A stretch of DNA of 64,000 nt. Origin: Acinetobacter guillouiae CIP 63.46 (GTDB taxonomy: Bacteria; Pseudomonadota; Gammaproteobacteria; Pseudomonadales; Moraxellaceae). The notes below the pieces were generated by a model. It was not told the DNA's origin and did no database searches. It saw only the letters and a list, made by a program, of their open reading frames with translations. Below are positions 1 to 8,002 of this stretch, in pieces (the stretch's first letter is position 1; the number at the start of each line of letters is the position of its first letter). The position numbers were made by a program, and so were the translations under genes. The stretch covers positions 894,324 to 958,323 of the forward strand of contig NZ_KB849283.1 in NCBI RefSeq assembly GCF_000368145.1, written 5' to 3'.

Positions 1-1
1 T

Positions 2-883
2 TGGGAAAATGATGCAGTACAAAAAGATAAGCAAAAGCGTATTTTTACTGATCCTAAAAAAGTTCATCAAATTAACCATCAAGGGCGCTTTTATCAAAGC
101 CAAGGTGTTTTCCAAGTCTCACCTTCACCACAGCGTACCCCTGTGCTCTTTCAAGCAGGCGCTTCACCACGCGGTTTAGCATTCTCCACACGTCATGCGG
201 AATGTGTCTTTATTGGAGGTGATCAACCTGCAAAAATCAAACAACAAGTGGATAAGATTCGAGAATTGGCTGTGCAGCAAGGCCGTAATCCAGAAGATAT
301 TAAAATCTTTGTGGGAATCACAGTGGTTACAGCAGAAACAGATGAATTAGCTCAAGAGAAATTAGCTGAATATGCCCGCTATGCAAGTCCAGAAGCAGGT
401 TTAGCACATTTCTCAAGTTCAGTCGGTATCGACCTATCCAAATATGCTGATGATGAGGCCATCCCATATCAACAAACCAATAGTATTGCTTCAGTCAATA
501 ATAAATTTAAGGAAAACCAGATCACGCCTAACGATCTTAAAGCACAGCATCAACTCGGTGGTCGTTATCCACTGATTGTTGCAAGTGGTGAAACAATTGC
601 TGAAAAATTAATTCAGTTGATTGATGAAACAGGTATTGATGGCTTTAACCTAACGCGTACTGTTGCGCCTGAATCACATCATGACTTTATTCGTTTTGTG
701 ATTCCTGAACTGCAACAACGTGGCAGATTTAAAACCAAATATGAAAGTGGTTCTTTACGCAACAAAATCTTTAAACAGGGTGATCATTTAACCCAACAAC
801 ACCCTGCTTCTGATTTTCGATGTCAAAAATCAAATCATAACAACAGCATCGAAACGGCAGATCGGCAAAAGCAAACTGCCTAA
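2..883 (+). CDS. NtaA/SnaA/DszA-family flavin-dependent monooxygenase (5' truncated)
   Basis: The reading frame is open from base 2, so the gene starts before the window and about 293 C-terminal residues are present. An internal GTG at 143 is not the real start, because the residues before it (WEND...IFTDPKKVHQINHQG) fit the family. The core PVLFQAGASPRGLAFSTRHAE is typical of FMNH2-dependent class C monooxygenases that oxidise nitrilotriacetate, EDTA, dibenzothiophene sulfone and similar substrates. The end (GFNLTR, then HHDFIRFVIPELQQRG) is also typical. A polar tail of about 50 residues follows. It lies 55 bp upstream of a MetQNI-like transporter, so it probably oxidises the compound imported. 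The substrate is unknown. Confidence 0.85.
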   Translation, partial: WENDAVQKDKQKRIFTDPKKVHQINHQGRFYQSQGVFQVSPSPQRTPVLFQAGASPRGLAFSTRHAECVFIGGDQPAKIKQQVDKIRELAVQQGRNPEDIKIFVGITVVTAETDELAQEKLAEYARYASPEAGLAHFSSSVGIDLSKYADDEAIPYQQTNSIASVNNKFKENQITPNDLKAQHQLGGRYPLIVASGETIAEKLIQLIDETGIDGFNLTRTVAPESHHDFIRFVIPELQQRGRFKTKYESGSLRNKIFKQGDHLTQQHPASDFRCQKSNHNNSIETADRQKQTA

Positions 884-938
884 ATAACCTAATCAGCAAA
901 CATGATGAATTGAATAATTTCACTTTAAGGGGTGTCAC

Positions 939-1820
939 ATGACTCAAATAAACTCACCTGCTAATGGTAATCCATCCAAAAAATCAGGCTCCAAGAATAA
1001 ATTTATTTTGCTTGGCGTGATCATTATTGCCGTGATTGCAGGACTTTTTTATTGGAACCAACATAAAAAAGCCGGTTCAGAAGAAATCACCATTGGTATT
1101 AGCCCACCCTTTGCCAAGCCTTTACAAGTTGCAGCAGAGGAAGCCAAGAAACAAGGGATTCATATTAAACTGGTGGAATTTTCAGATTGGAACACACCGA
1201 ATATCACACTAAATCATGGTGATATTGATGCAAACTATTTCCAACACCAACCATTTTTAAACAATGCGTTAAAAGAAACTGATTTTAAACTGAAACCGAT
1301 TGCCACAGGTGTTGCAACTCATGTGGGCTTATATTCTAAAAAATATGATTCTTTAGCGGCGGTACCTGAAAATGCACGTGTAGTAATTCCAAATGACCCA
1401 GTCAACCAAGGTCGTGCACTGTTACTTTTACAACAGGCTAAACTCATCACCTTGAAAGATCCGAATAACCATTTATCAAACTTACAAGACATTAGCTCAA
1501 ATCCTAAAAACTTTAAATTTATTGAAGTTGAAGGACCTCAAACTGCGCGTGCTGTAGATGATGCTGATTTAGTATTTAGCTACCCGCTTTATTTACGTCT
1601 TGCAAAAACCATTGATCCAAACAAAGCATTATTACTCGATGATAATACCAATACACGTTATGCCATCTTGTTTGTTGTAAAAGATGACTATGAGCAAAAG
1701 CACCCAGAAAAAGCCAAACAGTTAAAAGAGTTTGTAAAAATTTACCAAACTTCAGACAAGGTCAAACAGGCTTTAAATGATGATATTGGTGAAAATTTAT
1801 GGTTCCCAGGTTGGAAATAA
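939..1820 (+). CDS. MetQ/NlpA-family substrate-binding protein 1, membrane anchored
   Basis: This 293-residue protein has a cytoplasmic tail, a hydrophobic segment at about residues 22-39 and a MetQ-type binding domain. Signature stretches are ITIGISPPFAKPLQ, DIDANYFQHQPFL, IPNDPVNQGRALLLLQ and SNPKNFKFIEVEGPQ. Usual MetQ proteins are lipoproteins, but this one has no cysteine at all, so it is probably held by an uncleaved signal anchor. Where E. coli MetQ has INTTY, containing the Asn that contacts methionine, this has SYPLY. The ligand is therefore probably not plain methionine. It is followed 10 bp later by a close paralogue. A GGGG-rich ribosome site precedes the ATG. Confidence 0.85.
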   Translation: MTQINSPANGNPSKKSGSKNKFILLGVIIIAVIAGLFYWNQHKKAGSEEITIGISPPFAKPLQVAAEEAKKQGIHIKLVEFSDWNTPNITLNHGDIDANYFQHQPFLNNALKETDFKLKPIATGVATHVGLYSKKYDSLAAVPENARVVIPNDPVNQGRALLLLQQAKLITLKDPNNHLSNLQDISSNPKNFKFIEVEGPQTARAVDDADLVFSYPLYLRLAKTIDPNKALLLDDNTNTRYAILFVVKDDYEQKHPEKAKQLKEFVKIYQTSDKVKQALNDDIGENLWFPGWK

Positions 1821-1830
1821 GGAATAACTC

Positions 1831-2667
1831 ATGTCCCAAGTTTCCAAACTCAAAAACAAGAACCTGCTGATTGGTCTTGCTGTTGTCATCGTATTATTAG
1901 GACTTTTTGCCTATCGTTATGTACAAAATCAACAAAAGGATAATGTACTCACGATTGGCATTAGCCCACCTTATGCCGAATTACTACAAACGGTTGCCAA
2001 AGAGGTAGAGAAAGATGGTATCCATGTCAAACTGGTCGAATTTTCAGATTGGCAAGCACCCAATGTTGCGGTACAAAACCGTGACATTGACGCTAACTTT
2101 TTCCAACAAAGTGTATTTTTAAAGAATGCCATTAAGCAAACCAATTACGATTTGCATGCTTTTGGTACAGGTAGCGGCAGCCATGTCGGTTTATATTCAA
2201 AACAATATAAATCCTTAGCAGCCTTACCTCAAAATGCTAGTGTTGTCATCCCGAGTGACCCCGTTAACTCTGCGCGTGCTTTGATCCTGCTACATCGTGC
2301 TGGGTTAATTCAAATCAAAGACATCAACAATGAACTTTCCACACTTCAGGATATTGTTTCAAACCCTAAACAGTTGAAGTTTTTAGAAGTCGAAGGTCCA
2401 CAAACAGCTTTAGCTTATGATGATGCAGATCTGATTTTTGGTTTTCCACATTACTTAAATATGGCAAAAAAAGCCGATCCGCATAGTGCCCTGTTTTTAG
2501 ATCCCGTTGATAAAAAGTACGCCATTCTTTTTGTGACACGTACCGATTATCAAGACAAAAATCAAAAGTTAGAGAAATTTATTCAAGCTTTCCAAAACTC
2601 ACAGCAAGTTCGAGATATTTTAGATAAAGATTTCGGCAAAGATATGTGGTTTGCAGGCTGGAAATAA
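1831..2667 (+). CDS. MetQ/NlpA-family substrate-binding protein 2, membrane anchored
   Basis: The protein has 278 residues and is a paralogue of the preceding gene, sharing GISPPYAELLQ, KLVEFSDW, DIDANFFQQ, IPSDPVN, NPKQLKFLEVEGPQTA and a C-terminal W-GWK. A hydrophobic anchor spans about residues 12-28 and no cysteine is present, so it is not a lipoprotein. The methionine-contact region reads GFPHY instead of INTTY. Two different binding proteins ahead of one ATPase and one permease suggest the importer accepts two related ligands. The stop is 11 bp before the metN-like start, and the ribosome site AGGAG lies between them. Confidence 0.85.
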   Translation: MSQVSKLKNKNLLIGLAVVIVLLGLFAYRYVQNQQKDNVLTIGISPPYAELLQTVAKEVEKDGIHVKLVEFSDWQAPNVAVQNRDIDANFFQQSVFLKNAIKQTNYDLHAFGTGSGSHVGLYSKQYKSLAALPQNASVVIPSDPVNSARALILLHRAGLIQIKDINNELSTLQDIVSNPKQLKFLEVEGPQTALAYDDADLIFGFPHYLNMAKKADPHSALFLDPVDKKYAILFVTRTDYQDKNQKLEKFIQAFQNSQQVRDILDKDFGKDMWFAGWK

Positions 2668-2678
2668 GGAGAATAGAA

Positions 2679-3749
2679 ATGGTGAGTTTCGGTTCGCATG
2701 TTGATTTTTCAGTCCCTCATATCAAAATTCGTGATCTGAATAAATACTATGATGGGCAAGATCAACAGATCCATGCGTTAAAAAATATCAACTTAGATAT
2801 TCCTCAAGGCAAGATTTTCGGCATCATCGGTAAAAGTGGCGCAGGTAAATCTTCCTTAATTCGAACCTTAAATGGTTTAGAAGGTATTTCTGAGGGCAGT
2901 ATTCATATTCATCAACAAAATTTGGCTGAACTCAGTCATGCTGAGTTGATTCAAACACGTCAAAGAATCGGGATGATTTTTCAGCATTTTAATTTAATGT
3001 CTGCCAAAACAGTTTGGGACAATGTGGCTTTGCCCTTAAAAATTGCCCATGTCGATAAAGCTGAAATTGAAACACGTGTCAACGATGTTTTAGAACTGGT
3101 CGGATTGGGAAATAAAGCGCATAACTACCCTTCACAGCTGTCTGGTGGCCAAAAGCAACGTGTTGGTATTGCTCGTGCGCTGGTGCATCATCCAGAAATA
3201 TTATTGTGTGATGAAGCTACGTCTGCACTTGATCCTGAAAGTACCTCAGTGGTGTTATCCTTGCTGAAAAAAATCAATCGAGAATTGGGAATTACCATTG
3301 TTTTAATTACCCATGAGATGCAAGTGATTCGTGAAATTTGCGATCAAGTGGTGGTGATTGAACATGGTGAAATCGTTGAGTCAGGACAAGTCTGGTCCGT
3401 ATTTTCACAGCCTCAGCAGAAAATCACACAAGAATTGTTAAACCTAGAACAACTCGATTTGCCCTTTCCTGTGCATACAGAGCTGCAACAAGATTCAACC
3501 CATAGCATTTTAAAACTACGTTATGAAACCGATCCGAAAAACTCACCTGATTTAGTGGAACTTTTTCAAGTTTTTGAAAAATCCGTACATTTATATCAAA
3601 GTCATATCGACAATATCCAAAACCATTTGATTGGAACGCTGATTGTCGGTACTGAACAAACCCATTTAGACCTGCATAATTTACAAGAAAGGTTAAAACA
3701 TCAAATTGCGCAAATAGAGGTACTTGGCTATGCAAGACCAACTCATTGA
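2679..3749 (+). CDS. metN: MetN-type ABC transporter ATP-binding protein with NIL domain
   Basis: This is the ATPase of a methionine-family importer, acting at the inner face of the membrane. The Walker A motif is GKSGAGKSS, the Q-loop is FQHFNL, the signature is LSGGQKQR, Walker B is ILLCDEATSALD and the H-loop is ITHEM. The last ~90 residues, with GTLIVG and ending IEVLGYARP, match the NIL domain that senses substrate in MetN. I chose the ATG at 2679, after AGGAGAA, rather than an in-frame GTG at 2646 that would overlap the gene before. The 3' end overlaps the permease gene by about 20 bp. The symbol reflects family; the substrate may not be methionine. Confidence 0.88.
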   Translation: MVSFGSHVDFSVPHIKIRDLNKYYDGQDQQIHALKNINLDIPQGKIFGIIGKSGAGKSSLIRTLNGLEGISEGSIHIHQQNLAELSHAELIQTRQRIGMIFQHFNLMSAKTVWDNVALPLKIAHVDKAEIETRVNDVLELVGLGNKAHNYPSQLSGGQKQRVGIARALVHHPEILLCDEATSALDPESTSVVLSLLKKINRELGITIVLITHEMQVIREICDQVVVIEHGEIVESGQVWSVFSQPQQKITQELLNLEQLDLPFPVHTELQQDSTHSILKLRYETDPKNSPDLVELFQVFEKSVHLYQSHIDNIQNHLIGTLIVGTEQTHLDLHNLQERLKHQIAQIEVLGYARPTH

Positions 3750-4389
3750 TTTATTGCTGACAGGAACCATAGATACCTTACTGATGGTTGGCGTATCTGC
3801 CATTGTTGCCTTTTTGATTGGCTTACCTTTGGCAGTGATTTTGGTCAATACATCTGAACAAGGGATTTATCCATCTAAAAAGATTAATCATGCATTAGGC
3901 ACGGTGATCAACATTACCCGATCTGTTCCCTTTTTGATTTTAATGGTGGCGCTGATTCCTTTAACCCGTTGGATTGTCGGAACCAGTTACGGAGTCTGGG
4001 CAGCGGTTGTTCCATTAACTTTAGCCGCGACACCTTTCTTTGCCCGTATTGCAGAAGTTAGCTTACGTGAAGTTGATCAAGGTCTAATTGAAGCTGCACA
4101 AGCGATGGGCTGTAACCGTAAGCAAATCGTTTGGCATGTACTTTTACCTGAAGCGTTACCCGGCATTGTGGCAGGTTTTACAGTCACAATTGTCACCATG
4201 ATTAACTCCTCTGCAATTGCGGGTGCAATTGGTGCTGGTGGCTTAGGTGATATTGCCTACCGTTATGGTTATCAACGCTTTGATATGCAAATGATGTTTG
4301 CTGTGATTGTGGTCTTGGTGGCTTTGGTCATGATCGTTCAGGCATTTGGTGACAGTTTGGCAAGTCAGTTGGATAAACGGAAGATTTAA
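3730..4389 (+). CDS. metI: MetI-type ABC transporter permease
   Basis: This 219-residue inner-membrane permease has about five hydrophobic segments and the BPD_transp_1 fold. The coupling-helix motif that docks on the ATPase is visible as EAAQAMGCNRKQIVWHVLLPEALPG, split here around the conserved EAA---G. The end of the pore region, INSSAIAGAIGAGGLGD, is typical of MetI. The ATG at 3730 is preferred over a TTG at 3724. The gene overlaps the ATPase gene by 20 bp, so translation is probably coupled. It is the last gene of the operon. Confidence 0.87.
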   Translation: MQDQLIDLLLTGTIDTLLMVGVSAIVAFLIGLPLAVILVNTSEQGIYPSKKINHALGTVINITRSVPFLILMVALIPLTRWIVGTSYGVWAAVVPLTLAATPFFARIAEVSLREVDQGLIEAAQAMGCNRKQIVWHVLLPEALPGIVAGFTVTIVTMINSSAIAGAIGAGGLGDIAYRYGYQRFDMQMMFAVIVVLVALVMIVQAFGDSLASQLDKRKI

Positions 4390-4738
4390 GTTTTTCCAAT
4401 TAACTTAATTCGCATCAATATAAATAAAATAGATTTCGCTTTTGCCTTGTTGAATGATACAAGGCTTACCCATCTGTAGGGCGACATGGATGTCGTCGTT
4501 AGACGAAGGATAGTAACTTTACTTAATTGATCCACTTATAAAAATTATGCTAAATCAATTGTCACTCCCCTAGAATGCTCATTTTGTTCAATAAAAGTGC
4601 TGATCTCAGGCAAATATGTAGCACTTGATATATTTGAGATGATCTGATTTTAAAACTTATAGGTCGTAGACCTGACTTTGTCATGGCTTTCATGTAAAAT
4701 CATCCGCAATTTTTATATAACACTTTGTGAGTTATTTC
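4390..4738. other. Intergenic region with inverted repeats upstream of ychF
   Basis: No gene is seen in these ~350 bases. There are two small hairpins. One pairs GCCTTGT at 4444-4450 with ACAAGGC at 4459-4465. The other is the perfect palindrome CGACATGGATGTCG at 4482-4495, followed by GTCGTTAGACGAAGGATAG. Neither has a T-tract, so they are not convincing terminators. The palindromic block could be a degenerate copy of an interspersed repeat. The ychF promoter presumably lies in the last 150 bases. Confidence 0.4.
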
Positions 4739-5830
4739 ATGGGTTTTAATTGCGGTATTGTCGGCTTGCCGAACGTTGGTAAATCTACACTTTTCAATGC
4801 ATTGACTAAAGCTGCTATTGCTGCGGAAAACTTCCCATTCTGTACCATTGAACCAAATACAGGCATCGTACCTGTACCTGATCCACGTTTAGACAAATTA
4901 ACAGCTATTGTTAAACCACAACGTGTTATTCCAACTACGATGGAATTTGTGGATATTGCAGGTTTAGTTGCGGGTGCATCTAAAGGCGAAGGTTTGGGTA
5001 ACCAATTCCTTGCAAACATCCGTGAAACTGATGCAATTGCTCACGTTGTACGTTGTTTTGAAGATGAAAACGTAATTCATGTAAATGGTAAAATTGATCC
5101 ATTAGATGATATTGCAACGATTAATACTGAACTTGCACTTGCTGACTTGGAAACTGTAACTAAAGCAGTTACCCGTTTGGCAAAATCTGCAAAAAGCGGT
5201 GATAAAGAAGCCCTTGCAACAAAAGCAGTTTTAGAAAAAATTCTACCTTTACTTGATGAAGGCAAGCCAGCTCGTGCAGCTGATTTAGATGATGATGAAC
5301 GTAAACTTGTGCGTGGTTTTGGTTTAATGACATTAAAACCAACCATGTATATTGCAAACGTTGCAGAAGATGGTTTTGAAAACAACCCACACCTTGAAGC
5401 TGTGAAAAAGTTAGCTGCTGAGGAAAATGCAATCGTTGTTCCGCTTTGCAACCAAATCGAAGCTGAAATTTCATTGTTGGATGATGAAGATCGTGCTGAA
5501 TTCCTTGAAGCATTAGGTATGGAAGAACCAGGTTTAAATGTGGTGATTCGTGCAGGTTATAGCTTACTTGGCTTACAAACTTACTTTACAGCAGGTGTTC
5601 AAGAAGTACGTGCTTGGACTGTAAAAGTGGGTGCAACTGCACCTCAAGCTGCGGGTGTAATCCACACTGACTTTGAGAAAGGCTTTATTCGTGCAGAATG
5701 TATCGCTTATGATGATTTCATCCAATACAACGGTGAAAACGGCGCTAAAGAAGCAGGAAAATGGCGTTTAGAAGGTAAAACTTACATCGTTCAAGATGGT
5801 GATGTCTTGCACTTCCGTTTTAACGTATAA
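4739..5830 (+). CDS. ychF: Redox-regulated ATPase YchF (Obg family)
   Basis: The protein has 363 residues, exactly the usual YchF length. It begins [17 protein letters not shown], the P-loop of the Obg-related GTPases. YchF prefers ATP and binds ribosomes, with roles in oxidative stress responses. The G4-region NVAED and the C-terminal TGS domain, ending [13 protein letters not shown], are present. The ATG at 4739 gives the family N-terminus; a GTG four codons upstream is rejected. The gene stands alone and is followed by a strong terminator. Confidence 0.97.
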   Translation: MGFNCGIVGLPNVGKSTLFNALTKAAIAAENFPFCTIEPNTGIVPVPDPRLDKLTAIVKPQRVIPTTMEFVDIAGLVAGASKGEGLGNQFLANIRETDAIAHVVRCFEDENVIHVNGKIDPLDDIATINTELALADLETVTKAVTRLAKSAKSGDKEALATKAVLEKILPLLDEGKPARAADLDDDERKLVRGFGLMTLKPTMYIANVAEDGFENNPHLEAVKKLAAEENAIVVPLCNQIEAEISLLDDEDRAEFLEALGMEEPGLNVVIRAGYSLLGLQTYFTAGVQEVRAWTVKVGATAPQAAGVIHTDFEKGFIRAECIAYDDFIQYNGENGAKEAGKWRLEGKTYIVQDGDVLHFRFNV

Positions 5831-5852
5831 GCAGATCTCATGCTTTGATGAG

Positions 5853-5885
5853 ACAGGTTGAAGACTTCTTCAACCTGTTTTTTTC
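5853..5885 (+). terminator. Rho-independent terminator of ychF
   Basis: ACAGGTTGAAG at 5853-5863 pairs perfectly with CTTCAACCTGT at 5868-5878 around the loop ACTT. A run of T residues follows directly. Confidence 0.93.
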
Positions 5886-6214
5886 ATCATAGAATCTTTC
5901 GCTGGTTTTAGTTTGGTTTATAAATGTCTGACGAATATTTAAAACTTGTTTTCTAAATGTAGATTCAACGATCTGTTGATTGATTTGCGGATCACTTTGA
6001 CCATTCGCCTTATCGATCTAATTTTAACTCCGCTTTTTAATGAAACACGTATTCAGGTTTTTATAAAAAAATATCAACATTTAAAATTATAATATTCCAG
6101 TAAATATACGCGATATTTATTCACAGCATAAAACGCGCCAAGCGTCTATCGCTAAGCCCCTGCCTCAATTGATCATATCTATTTTGAAATCAGCTACACA
6201 ATAATAAAGTTAAG
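5886..6214. other. Intergenic region before the sodA promoter
   Basis: About 330 AT-rich bases lie between the ychF terminator and the sodA promoter. I see no ORF with a start and ribosome site, and no clear hairpin. Confidence 0.4.
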
Positions 6215-6260
6215 TTGGTTGCACTTTTGATGCTCATATATAATAATGATAATTATTAGC
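6215..6260 (+). promoter_or_regulatory. sodA promoter with overlapping Fur box
   Basis: TTGGTT at 6215-6220 and TATAAT at 6239-6244, 18 bp apart, form a sigma-70 type promoter. AATAATGATAATTATTAGC at 6242-6260 matches the 19-bp Fur consensus at 16 positions and overlaps the -10 element. Iron-loaded Fur would block RNA polymerase here, so expression should rise when iron is scarce. Confidence 0.8.
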
Positions 6261-6294
6261 ATTATCACTATACTTAACATCACAGGATTGATTC

Positions 6295-6906
6295 ATGGCT
6301 TACTCGCTTCCACAACTGCCTTATGCATACGATGCACTTGAACCTAATATTGATACAAAAACAATGGAAATCCACCATACCAAGCACCATCAAACCTATA
6401 TCAATAATATCAATGCCACAATTGAAGGCACAGCATGGGACAAGTTGTCGATTGAAGAACTTGTTTCAAAAGTGAATGAGGTTCCTGCTGATCTTAAAAA
6501 TAGCGTGATTAATAATGGTGGTGGACATGCTAACCACTCTTTATTCTGGACAGTAATGAGCCCTCAAGGTGGTGGAGAGCCGATTAAACAAATCGCTGAA
6601 GCAATTGACAGAGATATTGGCAGTTTTGAAAACTTTAAAGAAGCCTTTACTAAAGCAGCACTGACACGATTTGGTAGTGGCTGGGCATGGTTAAGCGTAA
6701 CCCCTGAAAAGAAAGTCATCGTAGAAAACAGTGCCAATCAAGATTCACCACTGATGAATGGCAATATCCCGATTCTGGCTTTAGATGTCTGGGAACATGC
6801 TTATTATTTAAAATACCAAAACCGTCGTCCCGAATATATTGCGGCATTTTATAATGTTGTGAATTGGGAAGAAGTGAATCGCCGTTATTTAGAAGCAATC
6901 CAATGA
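6295..6906 (+). CDS. sodA: Superoxide dismutase, manganese type
   Basis: This 203-residue cytoplasmic enzyme turns superoxide into oxygen and hydrogen peroxide. The metal ligands are visible as His27, His81, Asp164 and His168 ([16 protein letters not shown]). Mn-type rather than Fe-type is indicated by [13 protein letters not shown] and by the Gln of NQDSPLM, where FeSOD has AAQ and a different Gln position. The promoter carries a Fur box, matching the known logic in which Mn enzyme replaces Fe enzyme in iron starvation. Its stop codon overlaps the start of a tiny membrane ORF (ATGA). Confidence 0.95.
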   Translation: MAYSLPQLPYAYDALEPNIDTKTMEIHHTKHHQTYINNINATIEGTAWDKLSIEELVSKVNEVPADLKNSVINNGGGHANHSLFWTVMSPQGGGEPIKQIAEAIDRDIGSFENFKEAFTKAALTRFGSGWAWLSVTPEKKVIVENSANQDSPLMNGNIPILALDVWEHAYYLKYQNRRPEYIAAFYNVVNWEEVNRRYLEAIQ

Positions 6907-7034
6907 AATACTATACAGACCATATGACGATGCCAATGCACAATTCTTCACTGATTAAAAAAATAAAATTTTATATTGGTTGCGCCATTTTTTTCTTTGG
7001 TTTAGTGATATTTATCAAAGAATTCTTATTCTAA
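6903..7034 (+). CDS. 43-residue single-span membrane protein coupled to sodA
   Basis: The start ATG shares four bases (ATGA) with the sodA stop, the classic layout for translational coupling. The product begins [16 protein letters not shown], then has a basic KKIK, a hydrophobic segment at about residues 24-38 and a short tail ending KEFLF. No known family is recognised. It would be co-transcribed with sodA under Fur control and ends just before the shared terminator. Short length leaves room for a chance ORF, but the overlap and clear transmembrane helix favour a gene. Confidence 0.6.
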   Translation: MKYYTDHMTMPMHNSSLIKKIKFYIGCAIFFFGLVIFIKEFLF

Positions 7035-7060
7035 AACAAACAAAAATATAGAAGTCGATA

Positions 7061-7100
7061 CCCTTTAAGTCAGTTTAAATTACTGACTTAAAGGGTTTTA
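7061..7100 (+). terminator. Terminator of the sodA operon
   Basis: CCCTTTAAGTCAGT at 7061-7074 pairs with ACTGACTTAAAGGG at 7082-7095, followed by TTTTA. It lies between convergent genes and could serve both strands. Confidence 0.85.
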
Positions 7101-7128
7101 TCATGAACCAGATTCTTTATCTTTCAAA

Positions 7129-7671
7129 TTATTTCGCGTGTAAAGCGTCTAATGATTTTTCATCCATTGCAGTACGTTGTTTTCTGGCTTCTGCTAGCAT
7201 TTTTTCTTGTAAATCTTTACGAAAACCCAGCAAGAATACAAACTCAGCTAAGACAAATAATGGACCAATCGCTAAACCGACTAAATCATCAACAAATGCA
7301 GGTTTTTTCTTTTCATAAAAATGCCCTACAAATTGGAATACCCATCCTACAACAAAAGTACCAATGCTGATACTTAGCCAAGCTCCCATGCCTAATTGAG
7401 CAATTTTATAGGCAAATGGATAGGCTACTGCATAAATAAGCAACATTAAAAAGCCGAATAATTTATCCAGACTAAAATAATAAATCACACTTAAAACCAA
7501 TAGAATCAATGCCAAAGTGATTTCAAAACCTGAAAGCATCACCCCTGCTCTAGCCGTTAGACACATGATTGAAAATACGATCATCGGAATACCAATAAAA
7601 TGCGTAAATACATTTTTATGGTCTAAATGATAAGCTGCGTACTGGCTAAGAAGTTGCTCTAATCTGTTCAT
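7129..7671 (-). CDS. Mpo1-like (DUF962) membrane protein
   Basis: This 180-residue protein begins MNRLEQLLSQYAAYHLDHKN and has four to five hydrophobic segments. Conserved histidines appear in YHLDHKN..THFIGIP and GHFYEKKKPA, the pattern of the Mpo1/YGL010w family. The yeast member is an iron-dependent dioxygenase that removes one carbon from 2-hydroxy fatty acids. By analogy this may act on fatty acids in the inner membrane, but a bacterial substrate is not established. It is a single gene convergent with sodA. Confidence 0.85.
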   Translation of the reverse strand: MNRLEQLLSQYAAYHLDHKNVFTHFIGIPMIVFSIMCLTARAGVMLSGFEITLALILLVLSVIYYFSLDKLFGFLMLLIYAVAYPFAYKIAQLGMGAWLSISIGTFVVGWVFQFVGHFYEKKKPAFVDDLVGLAIGPLFVLAEFVFLLGFRKDLQEKMLAEARKQRTAMDEKSLDALHAK

Positions 7672-8002
7672 TTTAGCGTCCTTGTTAATCTCTTCATTTC
7701 ACTATATAAAAGCGCTAAGATAAAAGTTGTCGTCTAGCTGACAAGTTGAATTGATTTTTCATTTAAATTTGCAAAGAAGTAAATAACAACAGCTTTCACA
7801 ATAAATTTATTGATACATTATGGCCAGTGACTCTGTCATATTCACGCTAAATTGCTACCCTTAAAGGAGGATTGTAAATGGTTCTACTCAGTGCTTATCG
7901 CTACTGATTTTATCTAAGGAACTTTCTATCTTACTGACTATGCTGTTAGATATATTTGAAAATCAAAGCAAAGATTAACAATGATACATAAAAGGACATA
8001 TT
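7672..8002. other. Leader region upstream of the Crp/Fnr-type regulator
   Basis: About 330 bases lie between divergent genes. The only notable content is a nine-codon ORF with a strong ribosome site at 7862-7907. A weak ribosome site AAAAGGA precedes the regulator start. No terminator-type hairpin is obvious. Confidence 0.4.
7878..7907 (+). CDS. Possible nine-residue leader peptide MVLLSAYRY
   Basis: AAAGGAGG at 7863-7870, a near-perfect Shine-Dalgarno sequence, sits seven bases before an ATG that opens a nine-codon ORF ending in TGA. It is about 95 bases upstream of the Crp/Fnr-type gene. Such strong initiation on a tiny ORF suggests a regulatory leader, but there is no clear attenuator hairpin and chance cannot be excluded. 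Confidence 0.35.
   Translation: MVLLSAYRY

Noticed and set aside
5077-5513. Minus-strand ORFs of 114-124 codons inside ychF
   Set aside because: They are antisense to a full-length, well conserved gene and encode no recognisable protein.
7103-7370. Plus-strand ORFs of 71-72 codons
   Set aside because: They are antisense to the Mpo1-like gene, which has clear family motifs.
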